64,000 bases of DNA from Holothuria scabra (GCA_037179385.1 CM074180.1:28191455-28255454), one strand, 5' to 3'; counted from the first letter of the stretch, positions 23,401 to 35,699 are shown. Made by a program: numbers and translations. Notes: generated by a model from the sequence alone, not told the origin.

Positions 23401-23819
23401 TCAGTCTCAAATAAATGCCAATAGGTTATTCGATAGTCCCGCGGACATTCAAATTTCCTTGCAGGAAATCCTGAAATCTAGGCTGTTTTCTGTAGTTTCA
23501 GCACCATTTACACATGTGTAATAGGACCCAAATTTTCGCAGAAAATTACGTTAAGTTACGTTTCTAACAGTGTTCAAAAAATATGATTTTCATTATTTAA
23601 AAAAATTGTTCTTGCTCTTAGAAGAGCGAAAAATTTAGCATTAAAATGTACCTTTTTGTCAATGGGGCAGAGTGAGGTGCGTAATCCAAAATCGTTCCGC
23701 CCCCACCCCACTTTCATTTTGCTTCCTACGCTACTTGGAAAAAGGGCGCCATTATTCGGGCAAAATTTGCTCTTGCCCTCCCCGTAAAAATTATCCCCGT
23801 GCGCCTATGGTCGTATGGC

Positions 23820-24578
23820 AATACTTGTCTGCAGAAAAAATAGCAGCCGGGCCCGGGTTAGTGCCTCTAGTCTAAGCCACTATGAGAATTAAAAGAATGC
23901 ATTGAAACCAAGAATTTCTTGCAAACTTTTTGAGAAATTGGTAAAAACTCTGCTGCTCCCAAACTTAATTTGGAACACAAATCTATTGACTTCATTGTTC
24001 ATTGATGAAGCAGAAAAAGGAATGTATAGTTTGAAGGGTGATTTTTCATATTTCTTTTACGTTAACTGTAACATTGATTCCTTAGAGATGAACTACGGTT
24101 TCTATAGAATTAAATGGGGATAATATATGACAGTTGAGTGATTATATTTTGGGGATAGGAGAAATCTAAATAGCAGTAACTTTAAAAACAATTGCCACTT
24201 TTTTATGAAAGTGCAACATCGAAATTTGTCATGATCAACTCCAGCATACCAAAAGTAAAAATGCAAATGTATGTTCATAACGAGGTCACCAGAGGTCAAA
24301 AGGTCACCAATTTTGAAAGATCCTCAAAATGCAGCACACCCATTTTGATAAAGCCATATCTACCCTGGATTTGTACAAAACTTTGTAAACTAAATGGAAA
24401 GTGTTGTTTAGACATTCCCTTGCATACTTAAACCCCCAGTATTTAATTATTTCTATACATTTATTCTGTGACAAACAGAACTAGGTCAGCGGTCAAAAAG
24501 TGGTGAAATAGAGAAACAAATTTAAAAAATGTACAAAAAATATTCGATCATTAAAAATATATTTCAATCAAAAGTTCT
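23820..24578. other. No gene recognised
   Basis: AT-rich sequence. AGGTCAAAAGGTCA at about 24293 is a DR2-like pair of half-sites in an otherwise featureless stretch. Confidence 0.4.
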
Positions 24579-25514
24579 AAATATTCTGGTGTGAGGTTAT
24601 AAAGTATTTTGAAGGCATTTGCTCTGATATTTTTCGCAGGACCTCAATCTAATCAAGTGACGGAACGCACAAAATGGCATCCAGAATAAAAATCATAATT
24701 TATAAAAAAAATAGTATGAAAAGTAATCATTAAAATTAATTTAAACGTAGCTGCCCTTAAAATCTGGTTGTATTTTAAAACATACAAATTGAAATTATAT
24801 TTTGTAACAAATAAGATGGCGGAAAAGGTGGAATGACCGCCAAATTGTATCCACAAGATGTAAAAATAATGTGAAAAATTATCCATCGCAAACACCTTTT
24901 CACGTTTCCATCTAAAATTTATCCACAGTAGAAACTTAATATCCAAAAAAATGTTTTCTATATATGTTCTTGCTCATCCAGGCCAACCAAAGTTATATGT
25001 GATTCCCGCCATCTTGATTAGGTTGAGGTCCTGCAAAAATGTCAGAAATGAAGTTTTTAAAAATATGCTGTAGATTTAATTTCAAGCTATTCGAGACTGG
25101 TTCCTTAAACAAAATAAATAGAATGACGTTTCTAAAAATATGCTGTAGATTTCATTTCAAAGTATTTAGGTTTTTTGATTGGAACATATTTTTAATAATT
25201 ATCTTATATATTATTCAGGTAAATTGACATAATTATCTCACTGGCCACCATTTTACTTGGTTGACCGGCATAAGAAGAAAATGTTATCAAAATATATGTT
25301 GTAAAATATGGCCAGATTTTGAGGGCAGCTATGTGAAAATTATTTTTGATGGTTATCTTTCGTATTATTTTTTTTGTAAATTATGATTGTTATTTTGACT
25401 GCCATTTTGTGATTTCCGCCATCTTGGTTATGCTGAGGTCCTGCAAAAAATATCACAAATAATGCTTCAAATATACGCTATAATCTTACACCAAAATTTA
25501 ACACCAGAATATTT
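24579..25514. mobile_element. Inverted-repeat element with YY1-like words
   Basis: The ends AAATATTCTGGTGT and ACACCAGAATATTT are exact inverted copies. The similarity continues inward for about 100 bases, including GCAGGACCTCA and TGAGGTCCTGC. Inside are repeated units with CCGCCATCTTG (25007 and 25418) and AAGATGGCGGAA (24813). ATATGCTGTAGATTT occurs twice, near 25064 and 25140. No clear target duplication was found. Confidence 0.7.
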
Positions 25515-25519
25515 CACAA

Positions 25520-26750
25520 CGAATAGTTTGGCGACTTGAGGGGAAAATAAGTGGTCTAAAATGCCTCCAAGATCGATGAAAAAGACATTCCCTGGCCTAT
25601 TTACTACACCTGAGTAGTGAAGTTACTGGCATTCGATATTTTAAATTCCACGGCCTAATTCATTACAGCTTTTGTTTCATCAGTTTTTGAAAGAGTTTAG
25701 GGAACTTTTAGAGGTGTCTCCTCTCCCAGAATGTGAGAGGGCTCATTCCCTGCCCATCCCCCCACACTCCCATGACCATGATCGGCACACATTTAGTACT
25801 CCTAATGAGCCACAATCAGAGAAAATGCCATTGCCATTTGAACCAATAATCTGGAAACTGGGCAGCAAAACTCCATCTAACAAACAAATTGATACTTCCA
25901 GTACCTGTTGCGTAATATGATTCACAGTATTCTGCAGTTTTTGAATTTGACGTCAATCAAAGAACTGTGCACAGTGAAAATTTCTGAAGACTTATCCTAA
26001 AAATTGTAGTTTAACTGTTTAAGGTGAGAATTGACTGCCCTTGAAAACATTTCATGCACACAATCTTGCAAATGACCGTGGCTAGATCGCTTCACTTTGA
26101 AACACAGACAACCGTGTATGAAATTCTGTAAGAATCATTGAAAATAGTTTTATATTGCATGGCCTAGTGGATCGTCTGGCATATTGAATTACTGGAACCG
26201 AAGGCTCAATTTGTTACATTTGTTCCTTTTGAAATTAGCATATGACGTACAACGTCTTGGGGCTAGAGGGGTAAAAGTCTGCTGTTAATGAGGGTTTTTC
26301 CTTACATGCAGTCCTCAGCTGAAAGTTTACCTAGGAACCCACCAAATGCCACAGGGCATGCCTTAAACTCATAAAGATAGCTGTGGAACATCAGCAAAGT
26401 CTGTGACATCAATAGGTTTGTGTGTAACCTGCCCACCCCCCACCCCCCCCCACCCCCCAAAAAGAAAAGAACAAATACCTAACATTGCTTACTAGATTAT
26501 GAGTGAGCTCCCTGTTATTTGGAAAACAGCTCCCTGATTAAGGACGAAGAATAATTTCTTTCTTAATGATCACCAGCCTGAGTGTTTTGCTGCATGAAGC
26601 AGTGAAGTTTTCAGTGCTTCTTTTCTGTGCCATTTTGGCTACCGTGAGAAGCACGCATTGGCAGATGCGGCATTTCAAAACGCACATTGCCATATCAGAC
26701 CCTTAGTGACACCTATTACAAAGCACATTGCAATAAAGTCTTCCTCCCAG
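25520..26750. other. No gene recognised
   Basis: AT-rich sequence with a C-rich tract at 26430-26460. The frame at 25672-25920 has no recognised domain or splice support. Confidence 0.35.
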
Positions 26751-26752
26751 AG

Positions 26753-27529
26753 CAGTGGCGGCACAAAGGGGGGGGGGGGGGGAGGTGCAATGGGGAAATT
26801 TCCCCCATCCAGAACCTTTGCCTCCCCCCCCCCCCAGTCAGCTCCGGAATAATAGCGGCCTAGCAAGAGTGTCTAGTTCGGTTCGGAACGACACGAACAG
26901 GAACAGAAAGCCTTAGGTTTGGTGTATCTTTTCTGATATTTTGAGAGAAATATTTTAAATCAGAAACAATGGCCAAGGATATGTAATCATTAAATGAAAG
27001 TGTCCATGCTGTAGTTTTGAACAAATTCCTTTAATATCGTACGTATTGCCTGATTTTACAAAAATTGCCCTCTTTATGAAATTAAATGTAACAGATATAT
27101 ATTTCCTGTTTATGTACATTTTGCACACTTTCTAGTTTAAAAAAGTACATATTGCACACTTTCTTTTAAAAAAAAAACAGGTAAAAAGTGCCAACAGACA
27201 GCTCATTATCTGTTTTTAAGATTTGTGTCCAAATTTTCATCTTGTGTTCTTAGAGGAATTGCCTAATACATTAAAATCATTTGGAGTTTTTGCATTGGAT
27301 TGTGCATGATGAACCAAAGTATATTTACACTTATTTTAACCCTATAAAGATATGCTAAAACCTCTGAGCTTCCGGGGCTTTGGCCCCAGAACCCCACCAG
27401 AGGGCCTAAGGCGGACCCCTGGACCCCATCCGTTACAGTTCGCGCGAATTTTTTTTTTTTTTTTTTGCCCCCAGAATTTTCTTTTGCCCTCTATTTGCCC
27501 CCACTATTTTGATCCTGGTGCCGCCACTG
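26753..27529. mobile_element. hAT-like element, CAGTGGCGGCAC ends
   Basis: The left end CAGTGGCGGCACAAAGG is followed at once by a G-run of 14 or so. The right end inverts to CAGTGGCGGCACCAGGATC. The flanks TCCCAGAG and CCCAAGTG match at only five of eight positions, so the duplication is doubtful. The GCTTCCGGGGCTTTGGCCCC-type segment near 27370 is typical of this terminus group. Confidence 0.65.
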
Positions 27530-27796
27530 CCCAAGTGGCAATTTACACCAAACTTCACCCGTATGGACAGTGTATTGAATGGGACTTAGGACTCAGGGTA
27601 TGCATAACTATAGAAATTGTTTTGAACCTTTGATAGTTCTCTTGCTTCTGCAGCTCTGCTTCATGCATGTGTCAAACTCACACGAGTAGCAGTTTCCTAA
27701 GTAGAGCTTATTGAGAAACCAGAAGTCATTCATTCAACAGAATTATGTGAATTTGCAAGTCACATGTCCGAGGTATACGGTCCGGTTTCTAACTAA

Positions 27797-28020
27797 TAAT
27801 AGGTTCAAGTCCAGGCTCAAGTCCAGACGACAACGGCTTTTTCCCAACTTTGGCTCACTGGCTTGTTTTCCCCCTCCATTGCTTATGCTGACCACCAAGC
27901 TCAACGGCAGTAGGTTCCGTTTTTAAAGTCTTCGGTATGACCCGGCCAGGAATGGAACTCCCAACCTCCCTACTCCGAATTGTTAGTTGCACCAGCCGGG
28001 ACGGGTATAGAGGGAGTGCA
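27797..28020 (-). repeat. SINE-like element with tRNA-like head
   Basis: The most complete copy of the dispersed family. The minus-strand reading starts around 28000 with CCCGGCTGGTGCAACTAAC, then GGTTGGGAGTTCCATTCC, a degenerate B-box-like block. The body with CACTGGCTTGTTTTCCCCC and TATTAGAA follows. In other copies the far end carries (GTTA)n on the plus strand, which would be a (TAAC)n tail. Pol III origin is inferred from the box-like block. Confidence 0.55.
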
Positions 28021-28189
28021 TCCATAAAATTTCTCTGAGCTCCTCGCCATTCATAAATGCGCTCCAGTGTTAGATAAGTATATGTCCTATCGTGGGTGTG
28101 AATGTATACGTGTGTAAACAGTGGGGGTACTCCTCAAAAGCCCCCAGCTGTTGCGCTTTACGCCATCACTATTAGTGGCGCGCTCCGCA

Positions 28190-28910
28190 TAGAAGAATAC
28201 ATGTCCTCGTAAGGGCACTTGACAACCCCTGAAACAAGTTTATAAGACCAAGTGGCATGCCCACAGATTTGCCCGAAAAACAGAACTTGTTTCATTTTAC
28301 ACGGTAATTTTCTCATAATTTTTCAGTTTGCTCATATTCTATTGAAGTGAAAATTTGTTGCAAATAAAATCTCAAATTACACTGTAAAAAGGATTTTAGT
28401 AATTAATCGCTTTCTTAACATCTTTTTGCCACTTTGTAAACATGTGTAGATTCTAAATACGCGGGTCTTACCCATATTTTGTTCTAACAAGTTTAATTAC
28501 TAATCGTCAAGTTTCAATTGCAAAACATGTTTAGAACTTAAATGTGTGACCAAAGTGGAGGCAAAATAAGTGTTTACTTTTAAATCACGTTTTTAGAGTG
28601 TAATAATTGATTTGATTTTTCCTACAAGTCTGGGAAATGTTATTTCCGTCTGTTTGAGGCTTGCGACTTTAAAAAATTCGCGAAGTTCCGAGCGATTAAT
28701 GATGGTGGCGTTCCTCTTAAAAATATTCCTGCAGCGTAACGCATATTCTTCCCCAACCAAAATGCAACCCGCTTTCAAACTGTACATGAGCCAGAGGTAC
28801 GATCTGTCCTCAATCGGAATACTCTTAAACACAGGAAAAATCAAACTCCAAGCAAAATTAATGCACGGTCATCGGGAATATCCCTCAACTAGAAATCCGG
28901 GCTAGATTAG
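28190..28910 (-). repeat. Degenerate hAT-family interior
   Basis: On the minus strand it contains ACGCCACCATCATTAATCGC ... CGGAAATAACATTTCCCAGA, the shared hAT module. Further on, GATTTGCCCGAAAAACAG is close to the plus-strand TGCCCGAAA phrase of the other copies. The open frames at 28593-28905 on both strands are explained by this repeat. Confidence 0.55.
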
Positions 28911-28919
28911 TCCCTGTGC

Positions 28920-29710
28920 TGCAATATTGATGGGGATTACGGCCAGTGAGAGTATTTTCACAGACCTATAATATAACTGCATAATTAAAAAAAATGAAAG
29001 TTACTTTTCTCTGTACAACGTCGATAAAATGAAACATAAATATATATCAAGTGGGTACAGCCAAATGTCTTACAAGTAACGCTGCATTCTTCGGCAGGCT
29101 AAGGCTGACACATGATTAAAACATCACTTTTTGAATAGCACTAGCAACTTGCCCATTTACCTCACTGAGCTTAGTTGCAAACTCTTCCAAAGTCTTTGTA
29201 CATCCACCCACAAGCCCTTCTCCTCGCCTGTCCTTCATAAAGTTGAACCGGTTCTTAAAGCATTGGAATACTATTTCCTTTATAAGAAGAACTTCCATGC
29301 TTAATTAAAACTACAAAGAAAATGGCCAAAAAGACTTTTGCAATCTGCTTAGCATATCCGACGAACACCTCGATCAGGGCCTCGGGTGTTGCAGATTGCG
29401 GACCGCGCATTTGCAGTATTACTTCGCATTCCCGCAGCTCCTTCGGCATCATGATATACCAAACCCAACCTGCATAGGGCGGATCTAGCAAACTTTGCAG
29501 AGGAGTCCGAAGCCTGATCGTCGGTCTGGGGAGGGGCATGAGTTTAAAAAATGTGAAGTTTTGCAGTTTTAAAGGTCCTGAAATGTAACTTAGTGCACTC
29601 TAGGGTATGAAAAGACATAATTTCTGCAAGTGAAAAAGGATTGGAACTGAGCAAATTTAGTCGTGTAACAAAGAAATGTTTACTCAAGTATTGGGTACTA
29701 AACTACAAAG
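28920..29710. other. No gene accepted; weak minus-strand frames
   Basis: Minus-strand frames at 29255-29539 and 29116-29298 overlap in different phases. They include a stretch TKTLEEFATKLSE followed by a possible donor GTAAAT. No family was recognised and no matching acceptor was settled on, so they are not called as a gene. Confidence 0.3.
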
Positions 29711-29774
29711 CTCTATTTAGGACATGGTAAAAAAAATATAATACGTAGGTACGTAATATTATTACGTGCGTACG

Positions 29775-29789
29775 TACGTAATAATTATT

Positions 29790-29794
<5 letters not shown>
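29775..29794. repeat. 20-bp perfect ACGT/AT palindrome
   Basis: TACGTAATAATTATTACGTA is self-complementary. The surrounding ~80 bases (29715-29795) recur inverted at about 39592-39680. Shared phrases are AAGCTCTATTTA and ACATGGTA followed by an A-run. Confidence 0.85.
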
Positions 29795-30326
<532 letters not shown>

Positions 30327-30392
30327 CAGCTAGCTAGCTATTGGTTCAAGTCGAGCCGGCACCGGCCTTTTTCGTACTTGTTCTAACATTCT
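30327..30392 (-). repeat. SINE-like fragment beside the (GTTA)n array
   Basis: CTATTGGTTCAAGTCGAGCC ... CCTTTTTCGTACTTG matches the tail-proximal part of the copies at 27.8, 48.2 and 53.8 kb. Confidence 0.65.
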
Positions 30393-30705
30393 AGCTACTT
30401 GTGTGAGACTCCTGCATTCAAATTTTTTAAATGCTCATCTACTATTCCCCAACTCATGGCCAGTAAATGCAAAAACTGATAAACATTAAACTTTCACACA
30501 TTTTTCGGTGATAGAATATGAGTAAACGGCATTTGTGGAACTACAATTTTCTCCTGAACCGTCTGTTATCCAAATTATGCAAAATAACGGACCCGTCCTC
30601 CTCTCGTCCGTTATTTGCCAAATTTGAAATCTCGACGTTTCATTCACCAATAATAGTCCGCCAAATAAGATTTATTCATTAAGTAACGCATAAGGCACTA
30701 ATGCT
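30393..30705. other. No feature recognised
   Basis: AT-rich spacer between the SINE fragment and the next hAT. Confidence 0.5.
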
Positions 30706-30713
30706 ACTCTAAG

Positions 30714-33624
30714 CAGAGGTGGCGCCAGGATTTGCCCGACAGGGGGGCCAGCATTTCAAGGCCCGACAAAGGTGGTGACTTAGTCCCGGTGGGACGTGAC
30801 TCGGCAAAATTTTTACTCGCGCACAGCTCGCCGAAATTTTGGACTCTCTTTTAAACAAATACTTAAAAATCTGGAGTATTTTGAAGAAAAAAAATAAAAT
30901 TTTTGAAAAAATTTTGACTTTGGAAGGACCATAAAAAGTTTGGGGTGTTTATTGAAGAATCTATCCTTCATATGGGCAAAATCAAAAACGTTTTGTACGC
31001 GACAGCTGAAATTCTAGTGATGTTTCGCATGTAACCGTTCTAAGTTTACGTACTAAGGTCTCAAGACGAGACTAGAACTTTGCCCGAAAAGTTTTTCCAT
31101 TTTTTAACGAAGATTTGAAGATTAAGTGCTTATTATATTGCAGAAATTTTGGGATTTAATATAAGAAAATTTGTTTTTTGCAAGGTTAAAATGAAAAATT
31201 TGGGTTCTTTATTAAGTGATATGCCTTTCAAGAGCAAAATTAGGTAGAATGTCGGGGTGATTTAAAAAGTTGGTTTTAAGTGCTGTACTGAGTATCCATA
31301 GATATAGGAAAATTTTGTCACTTTGAACAATCTGAAGGTTATATTGGGGAAAAACTGTAATTTTATGACAGACCTTCCTATAAGAAAAATCAAGTAGAGA
31401 TGCTCTGTAGTTTTGTTGAGGTTACTAAATATCATCAGACAGATTAAGGCCCTCGGACCATATTCGAAAATTTTCCCGGGGAAAAGTTTGGCTTCCCATA
31501 GGCCTTTATTTGAAGTTTTATATCTTATATATTGAGATATATGGGCGTACGGGAGCGTTTCGGTTTGGGAGCGGGCAGAATTTGTCCCGAAAAATGTAAT
31601 CCTGTCCGAAAAAGGACACAGATTTTTTGAAAAATTGAGAACCACCAAACAGCGGGAAAAGGCATTTCCCGGGATGGTACGGTAATTAGAAACAAAGTAG
31701 TCATTGATTTGAGATTTCTTTCACAATTAAAATTTCACTTTATAATACTGTCCCAAAACGAAGAATAATATGCCAGCATGCATTGTTTCGGTGAGTAATC
31801 TGTTCGGCCAAAATATCTAATATCCGCAAGCACCAGTTGCCGCGGAACGTACAGAAAATTGTTAAAAAAATCTAGTCCCTCAGACTGTCAAAGAGCCGGA
31901 AATGGCATTTCACAGACTTGTAACTAGAAATGAAGCCATCGTTATTTTGAGCTATCCTTTGAAATGAACGTTTAAATTCAACAGGAAAAAAGGTCCAACT
32001 TTCTGTAAGTGGATCAGAAAATTCCAAGATAAAAGGTACTGCTACAATTAGATGTAATGGTCTTGTCCCTTTTTTTTTTTGGGGGGGGGGGGGGCTGTGA
32101 AACGGAATTGAAATCATACTAATGTGTTTGACTCTACTAGGAATCTTCGTTGTATTCAATTGCAAGATCCAAGTTGAAATTTTCTACGTGACTGCCTTAA
32201 CCCCAGACTATAAATGATTTTACTTCCGACGTATTTGAAAATATGTCACGTTACAAGGTGGTTTTAAATGAATTTTCGGTCAGACTTATGGGGAGACATT
32301 CTCGCGCTACTGTTTATCATTATGTGTAGCTCAAAACATCCTGGCCGATTCTCATTACCGTTGCTAGAATTCGGCTGTCGGGGCAGGCCAGATGCCAGAT
32401 CATTGGGCACTGCATGCACCTGAACCGTACCTCTCGTCTGTTTTTTGTCAGGAAAATTCGGAATTGTGAGTTTCCTTGAAGAATATGGTCGTCTAGTGGG
32501 CAAAACCAAGAAGACTGTCCGGATTTCTGAAGTTTATAAGACCCGCATCTTTTATCAGTTTAAGGTGGGCATTCAGATGAAGGTTCCCCGACGAAATTGG
32601 GTTTTCTCAACAAGAGGGGGAAGGGCAGTCTTAAAACAGATTCAGATAGGCATTAAAATACCGTGAAAAAAAGAATGAAATAGTTCTAGAAGAAAAAAAA
32701 AGTTCATGATTATCCTTCCAGTAACTTCAGTCCTTTACCCTCATTTTAGTGTTGGATAATGGGCCAATCGTATAACGAAGGCTTAGGAAGGGGATCCTGC
32801 GTAGTATCCAGAAACAAAAAAGGAGAGAGTTTCCAGTTGATTTTAAATGATTGTATTTGATGATTTGGTTCCGCAAAAAGATGATCAAGTTTTAATTAAT
32901 TCGGCCGGCCTAATAATAATCACTATCTACAGCTCACTCAAGTGCTCCTCGTCTGAAGTCTTATGCACGAGTGTCCTGCTTGCGGGCTCGGTCTTGAGAA
33001 CCTCGTGCGAGATCTGAACACCTGCAGTCCCCTGATTGGTCAAAAGTTATGACGCACCAATGTAAATAAGTATCATGATATAAATGACCAATGAGGAGGC
33101 TGCAAATGGGTAAACTGGCCACACCTCAAAAATATGGGTTACAGTGTGCACGTGGAACTACGGCAATGTGATATGTCGCGTCCACTGATAACACGTGACG
33201 GGAAACAGGAAGGGCCCCGGGAATCTAGAACAAAAGGAAGGGAGAGTTGCTCGTAAACAATAAGATGGCGTCTAGTAAAGGTCATGGAGAGTGCACCATA
33301 CTACATAACATTAGGCCTCCCCGAAGGAAATTGGCGTCAGTTCCACGACGGGGAGGAGATAGGACAAGGCACATGAAATGAGGTTTAACCGAGCAAAGAA
33401 GAAGCGACTGTAAATCGATTCTAATGTGTATTAAAACAGCATTTCAAGACAAAAAAAGTTTACCCATCCAGTAATTTCAGTCCTTTTAGGCTTTTTTTTT
33501 TTAATACTTTTTTATTTTTTTAGGCCTCCCCGACGAAATGGCCGACCTCCCCCGACGGGGGGGGGGGGGTAGTGGTCCCCGACGGGGGTCATGCCCCCCC
33601 CCCCCCACGTTGGCGCCACCCCTG
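30714..33624. mobile_element. hAT-type element, GGTGGCGCCA family, longest copy
   Basis: The left end is CAGAGGTGGCGCCAGGATTT. The right end inverts to CAGGGGTGGCGCCAACGTGG. A perfect 8-bp duplication ACTCTAAG lies at 30706-30713 and 33625-33632. G/C homopolymers sit just inside the right end. It aligns with the copy at 20578-22602 but has an extra block of about 560 bases at 32745-33310. It is non-autonomous, since no transposase frame is visible. Confidence 0.92.
32745..33310 (+). promoter_or_regulatory. Promoter-like insert within the hAT element
   Basis: Absent from the sister element at 20.6-22.6 kb. It holds three CCAAT/ATTGG boxes within about 80 bases (GATTGGTCAA, CACCAATG, GACCAATGAGG). 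It also has ATATAAA, two CACGTG E-boxes near 33150 and 33195, and then AATAAGATGGCGTC near 33260. The last is at once a good Kozak start and a YY1-like element. From that ATG the frame (MASSKGHGEC...) runs about 30 codons and then enters hAT sequence. The combination resembles a housekeeping promoter with the start of a first exon. Capture of host DNA is an inference. Confidence 0.45.
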
Positions 33625-33639
33625 ACTCTAAGGTAACAT

Positions 33640-34340
33640 AATCAGACGCGTAAGCAGGAAATATGTACAGGTGTGTGGGGACACGACTTGGGCCGAACTT
33701 CTAAGCGGGACGTCACCGTGACTTGGCGAGGAGCTGACCAAGAAAATGATTGTTTTTCATACAACCTTCTAACTGACCGGAAATGACCCTTCCCATGATT
33801 GCTTGACAGTGGTCCCTTTGACTGTTAGACATTCCCTTAACAGTTTTGTTTGAAGAAGCAGAGGATTCAAACGATTTTATAACTTATTTTATTATTTGTT
33901 CGTTTAAGAGGCGTAGTTAGATATTTCGACTATGGATTAGGGGTGGTTGAGTGGACAGAAGGTTATCTCTGACCGCGGTACTAGGGAGGAATCTAAGGAG
34001 AGTGGTGTTCACCTTATCATTTTTTTTTTAATATTTTAGTGAAATAATAATAATTTAGTGAAATATTTTGCCAAGTTGAAGGATCTACTTTTGCTCTTTT
34101 CAATTTTCCGACGATCGCTTCCGTTGTACATGTATTCAGACAAAACGACCCACTTTTTTCTCGTTTCTTCTGTTTAATCAAAACGGAAGGAATGGGCAAG
34201 TTAATGAATGAATAGTTACCCTACGCATTTGTTTCATAAATTAAATAGGTCAAACACCAGTTATCTTTACAACTGCGTGTCATTTGTGAAATGGCAAAAT
34301 AATAACGTGAAGCAACGCGTCACCACTGACAATGCTCAGA
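33640..34340. repeat. Degenerate hAT-family remnant and unassigned sequence
   Basis: CAGACGCGTAAGCAGG at about 33643 resembles a CATAGGCGTA terminus. GCGGGACGTCACCGTGACTT at 33704 is a decayed shared module. From about 33850 no feature is recognised. Confidence 0.45.
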
Positions 34341-34354
34341 GCAGGGAGGTGTTA

Positions 34355-35190
34355 ATTATGGCACGCCTTATATGATGATGTACTAAAATTATACGTTCAT
34401 GTACCAAAAAAATACGATGATGTACTAACTTCATACTATCATGATGTAAATTTACACCATCATGTACTAAACCCATAATTTCATCATGTTAAATGTTATG
34501 ATGATGTAAAATCACATGTTGTACATTTAAAAACACATGTTGTACATGTAAAAACATAAGATCATCATGTTATTATTGCCCCTTCCGCATGCCATACTAT
34601 GAGAGCCTTTCGGCGTACCAGAAGTCCGCCAAAAGGCTCACCGAATTTGATGTAGTAAAAGTACACGTTCATGTACTAACTGCTTACGATCATGTACAAA
34701 TTTCGTACGTTCATGTACTGATTTCATACGTTCATGTACTGATTTCATACGTTCATGTACTAAATGTCAGTACATGATCGTAAGAAATCAGTACATGAAC
34801 GTATGAAATCTGTACATGATCGTAAGCAGTTAGTGCATGAACGTGTACTTTTACTACATCAAATTCGGTGAGCCTTTTGGCGGACTTCTGGTACGCCGAA
34901 AGGCTCACTCTGTATGGCGTGCGGAAGAGACAATAATAACATGACGATGTTACGTTTTTACATGTACAACGTGTGCTTTAAGATGTACAACGTGTGATTT
35001 TACATGTACAACGTAACATTGAACATGATGAACTTATGGTTTTAGTACATGATGGTGTAAATTTACATCATGATCATATGAAGTTAGTACATCATCCTAT
35101 ATTTTTGGTACATGAACGTGTAATTTTAGTACATGTACGTGTATTTTTAGAATATCATCATATTTGGTGAGCCTTTTGGCGTGCCATAAT
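34355..35190. repeat. Giant palindrome, arms of ~400 bp
   Basis: The outer ends are ATTATGGCACGCC and GGCGTGCCATAAT, exact inverted copies. The arms (34355-34760 and 34769-35190) are complementary throughout with scattered changes. They are built of minisatellite words: CATGTACTGATTTCATACG, GTTGTACATGTAAAA and CATCATGTACTAA. Each arm also has an inner hairpin with GTGAGCC...GGCTCAC around GGACTTCTGGTA. The loop is only about 9 bases. Confidence 0.9.
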
Positions 35191-35207
35191 GATGTACATT
35201 GATTTCA

Positions 35208-35674
35208 GGGAGCACACCACCATTAGCAGAACGGCCTTGCTGGGAAAAGTAGTTCCAAAGTACACCGTCAGTTTTAGGTCCTCTTTAAGTGTGAATTGCT
35301 CAAGTTAAACTAATCAGATGTGGTTGGTTTGTTTTGGATATGAAAGAGGACGTGTAAATGTGTGACTGTTGCCAAATTGGGAAGAATTGAAGGTGATTTA
35401 GACTGTTTAAAAATTTGGTGTGAAAAAGACGTTTTTTCCGTCACCTGCGGATTAATAGGGTAGGGTGTACAGACCCAAAACTTCATCCCCTTTTATCTCA
35501 AAATCTAAACGGTCATGCTATGGTGAATTTGTGATGCCATGATTGGCCAACTCACTGGCTTTCATGTGAGGGGTAGCTTTAGTGGGGTGTGAACTTTGAC
35601 TGGGCTGCGGGGGGCATTTAACGAAGGCAAAATAGTGTGTAAGTCAATGGAGAAATTAATGGTGGTGTGCTCCC
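35208..35674 (+). mobile_element. 467-bp MITE, copy 1
   Basis: The terminal inverted repeats are GGGAGCACACCACCATTA (18 bp, exact). The flanks are TTCA on both sides (35204-35207 and 35675-35678), a 4-bp target duplication. The interior has no coding signal. It is the reverse complement of copy 2, with few differences. Confidence 0.92.
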
Positions 35675-35699
35675 TTCATACGATCATGTACAGATTTCA

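Larger units (their letters stand above)
20541..23809. mobile_element. hAT-type element, CATAGGCGTACG ends, with nested element
   Basis: The left end is CATAGGCGTACGAGACGGGG and the right end CCCCGTGCGCCTATG. The flanks are GTCGCATG (20533-20540) and GTCGTATG (23810-23817), 7 of 8 matching. Another hAT is inserted at 20578-22602. At 22640 a second CATAGGCGTAAGAAGCGGGG terminus follows, so an additional copy may be stacked here. The interior at 22.79-23.40 kb matches repeats near 37.2, 39.9 and 41.4 kb. Confidence 0.7.

Noticed and set aside
27930..28000. A tRNA gene on the minus strand
   Set aside because: Only box-like words are present. The cloverleaf cannot be completed, and the sequence belongs to a dispersed repeat.
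28593..28905. Overlapping open frames on both strands
   Set aside because: The sequence is a diverged copy of the shared hAT module, so no host gene is needed to explain it.
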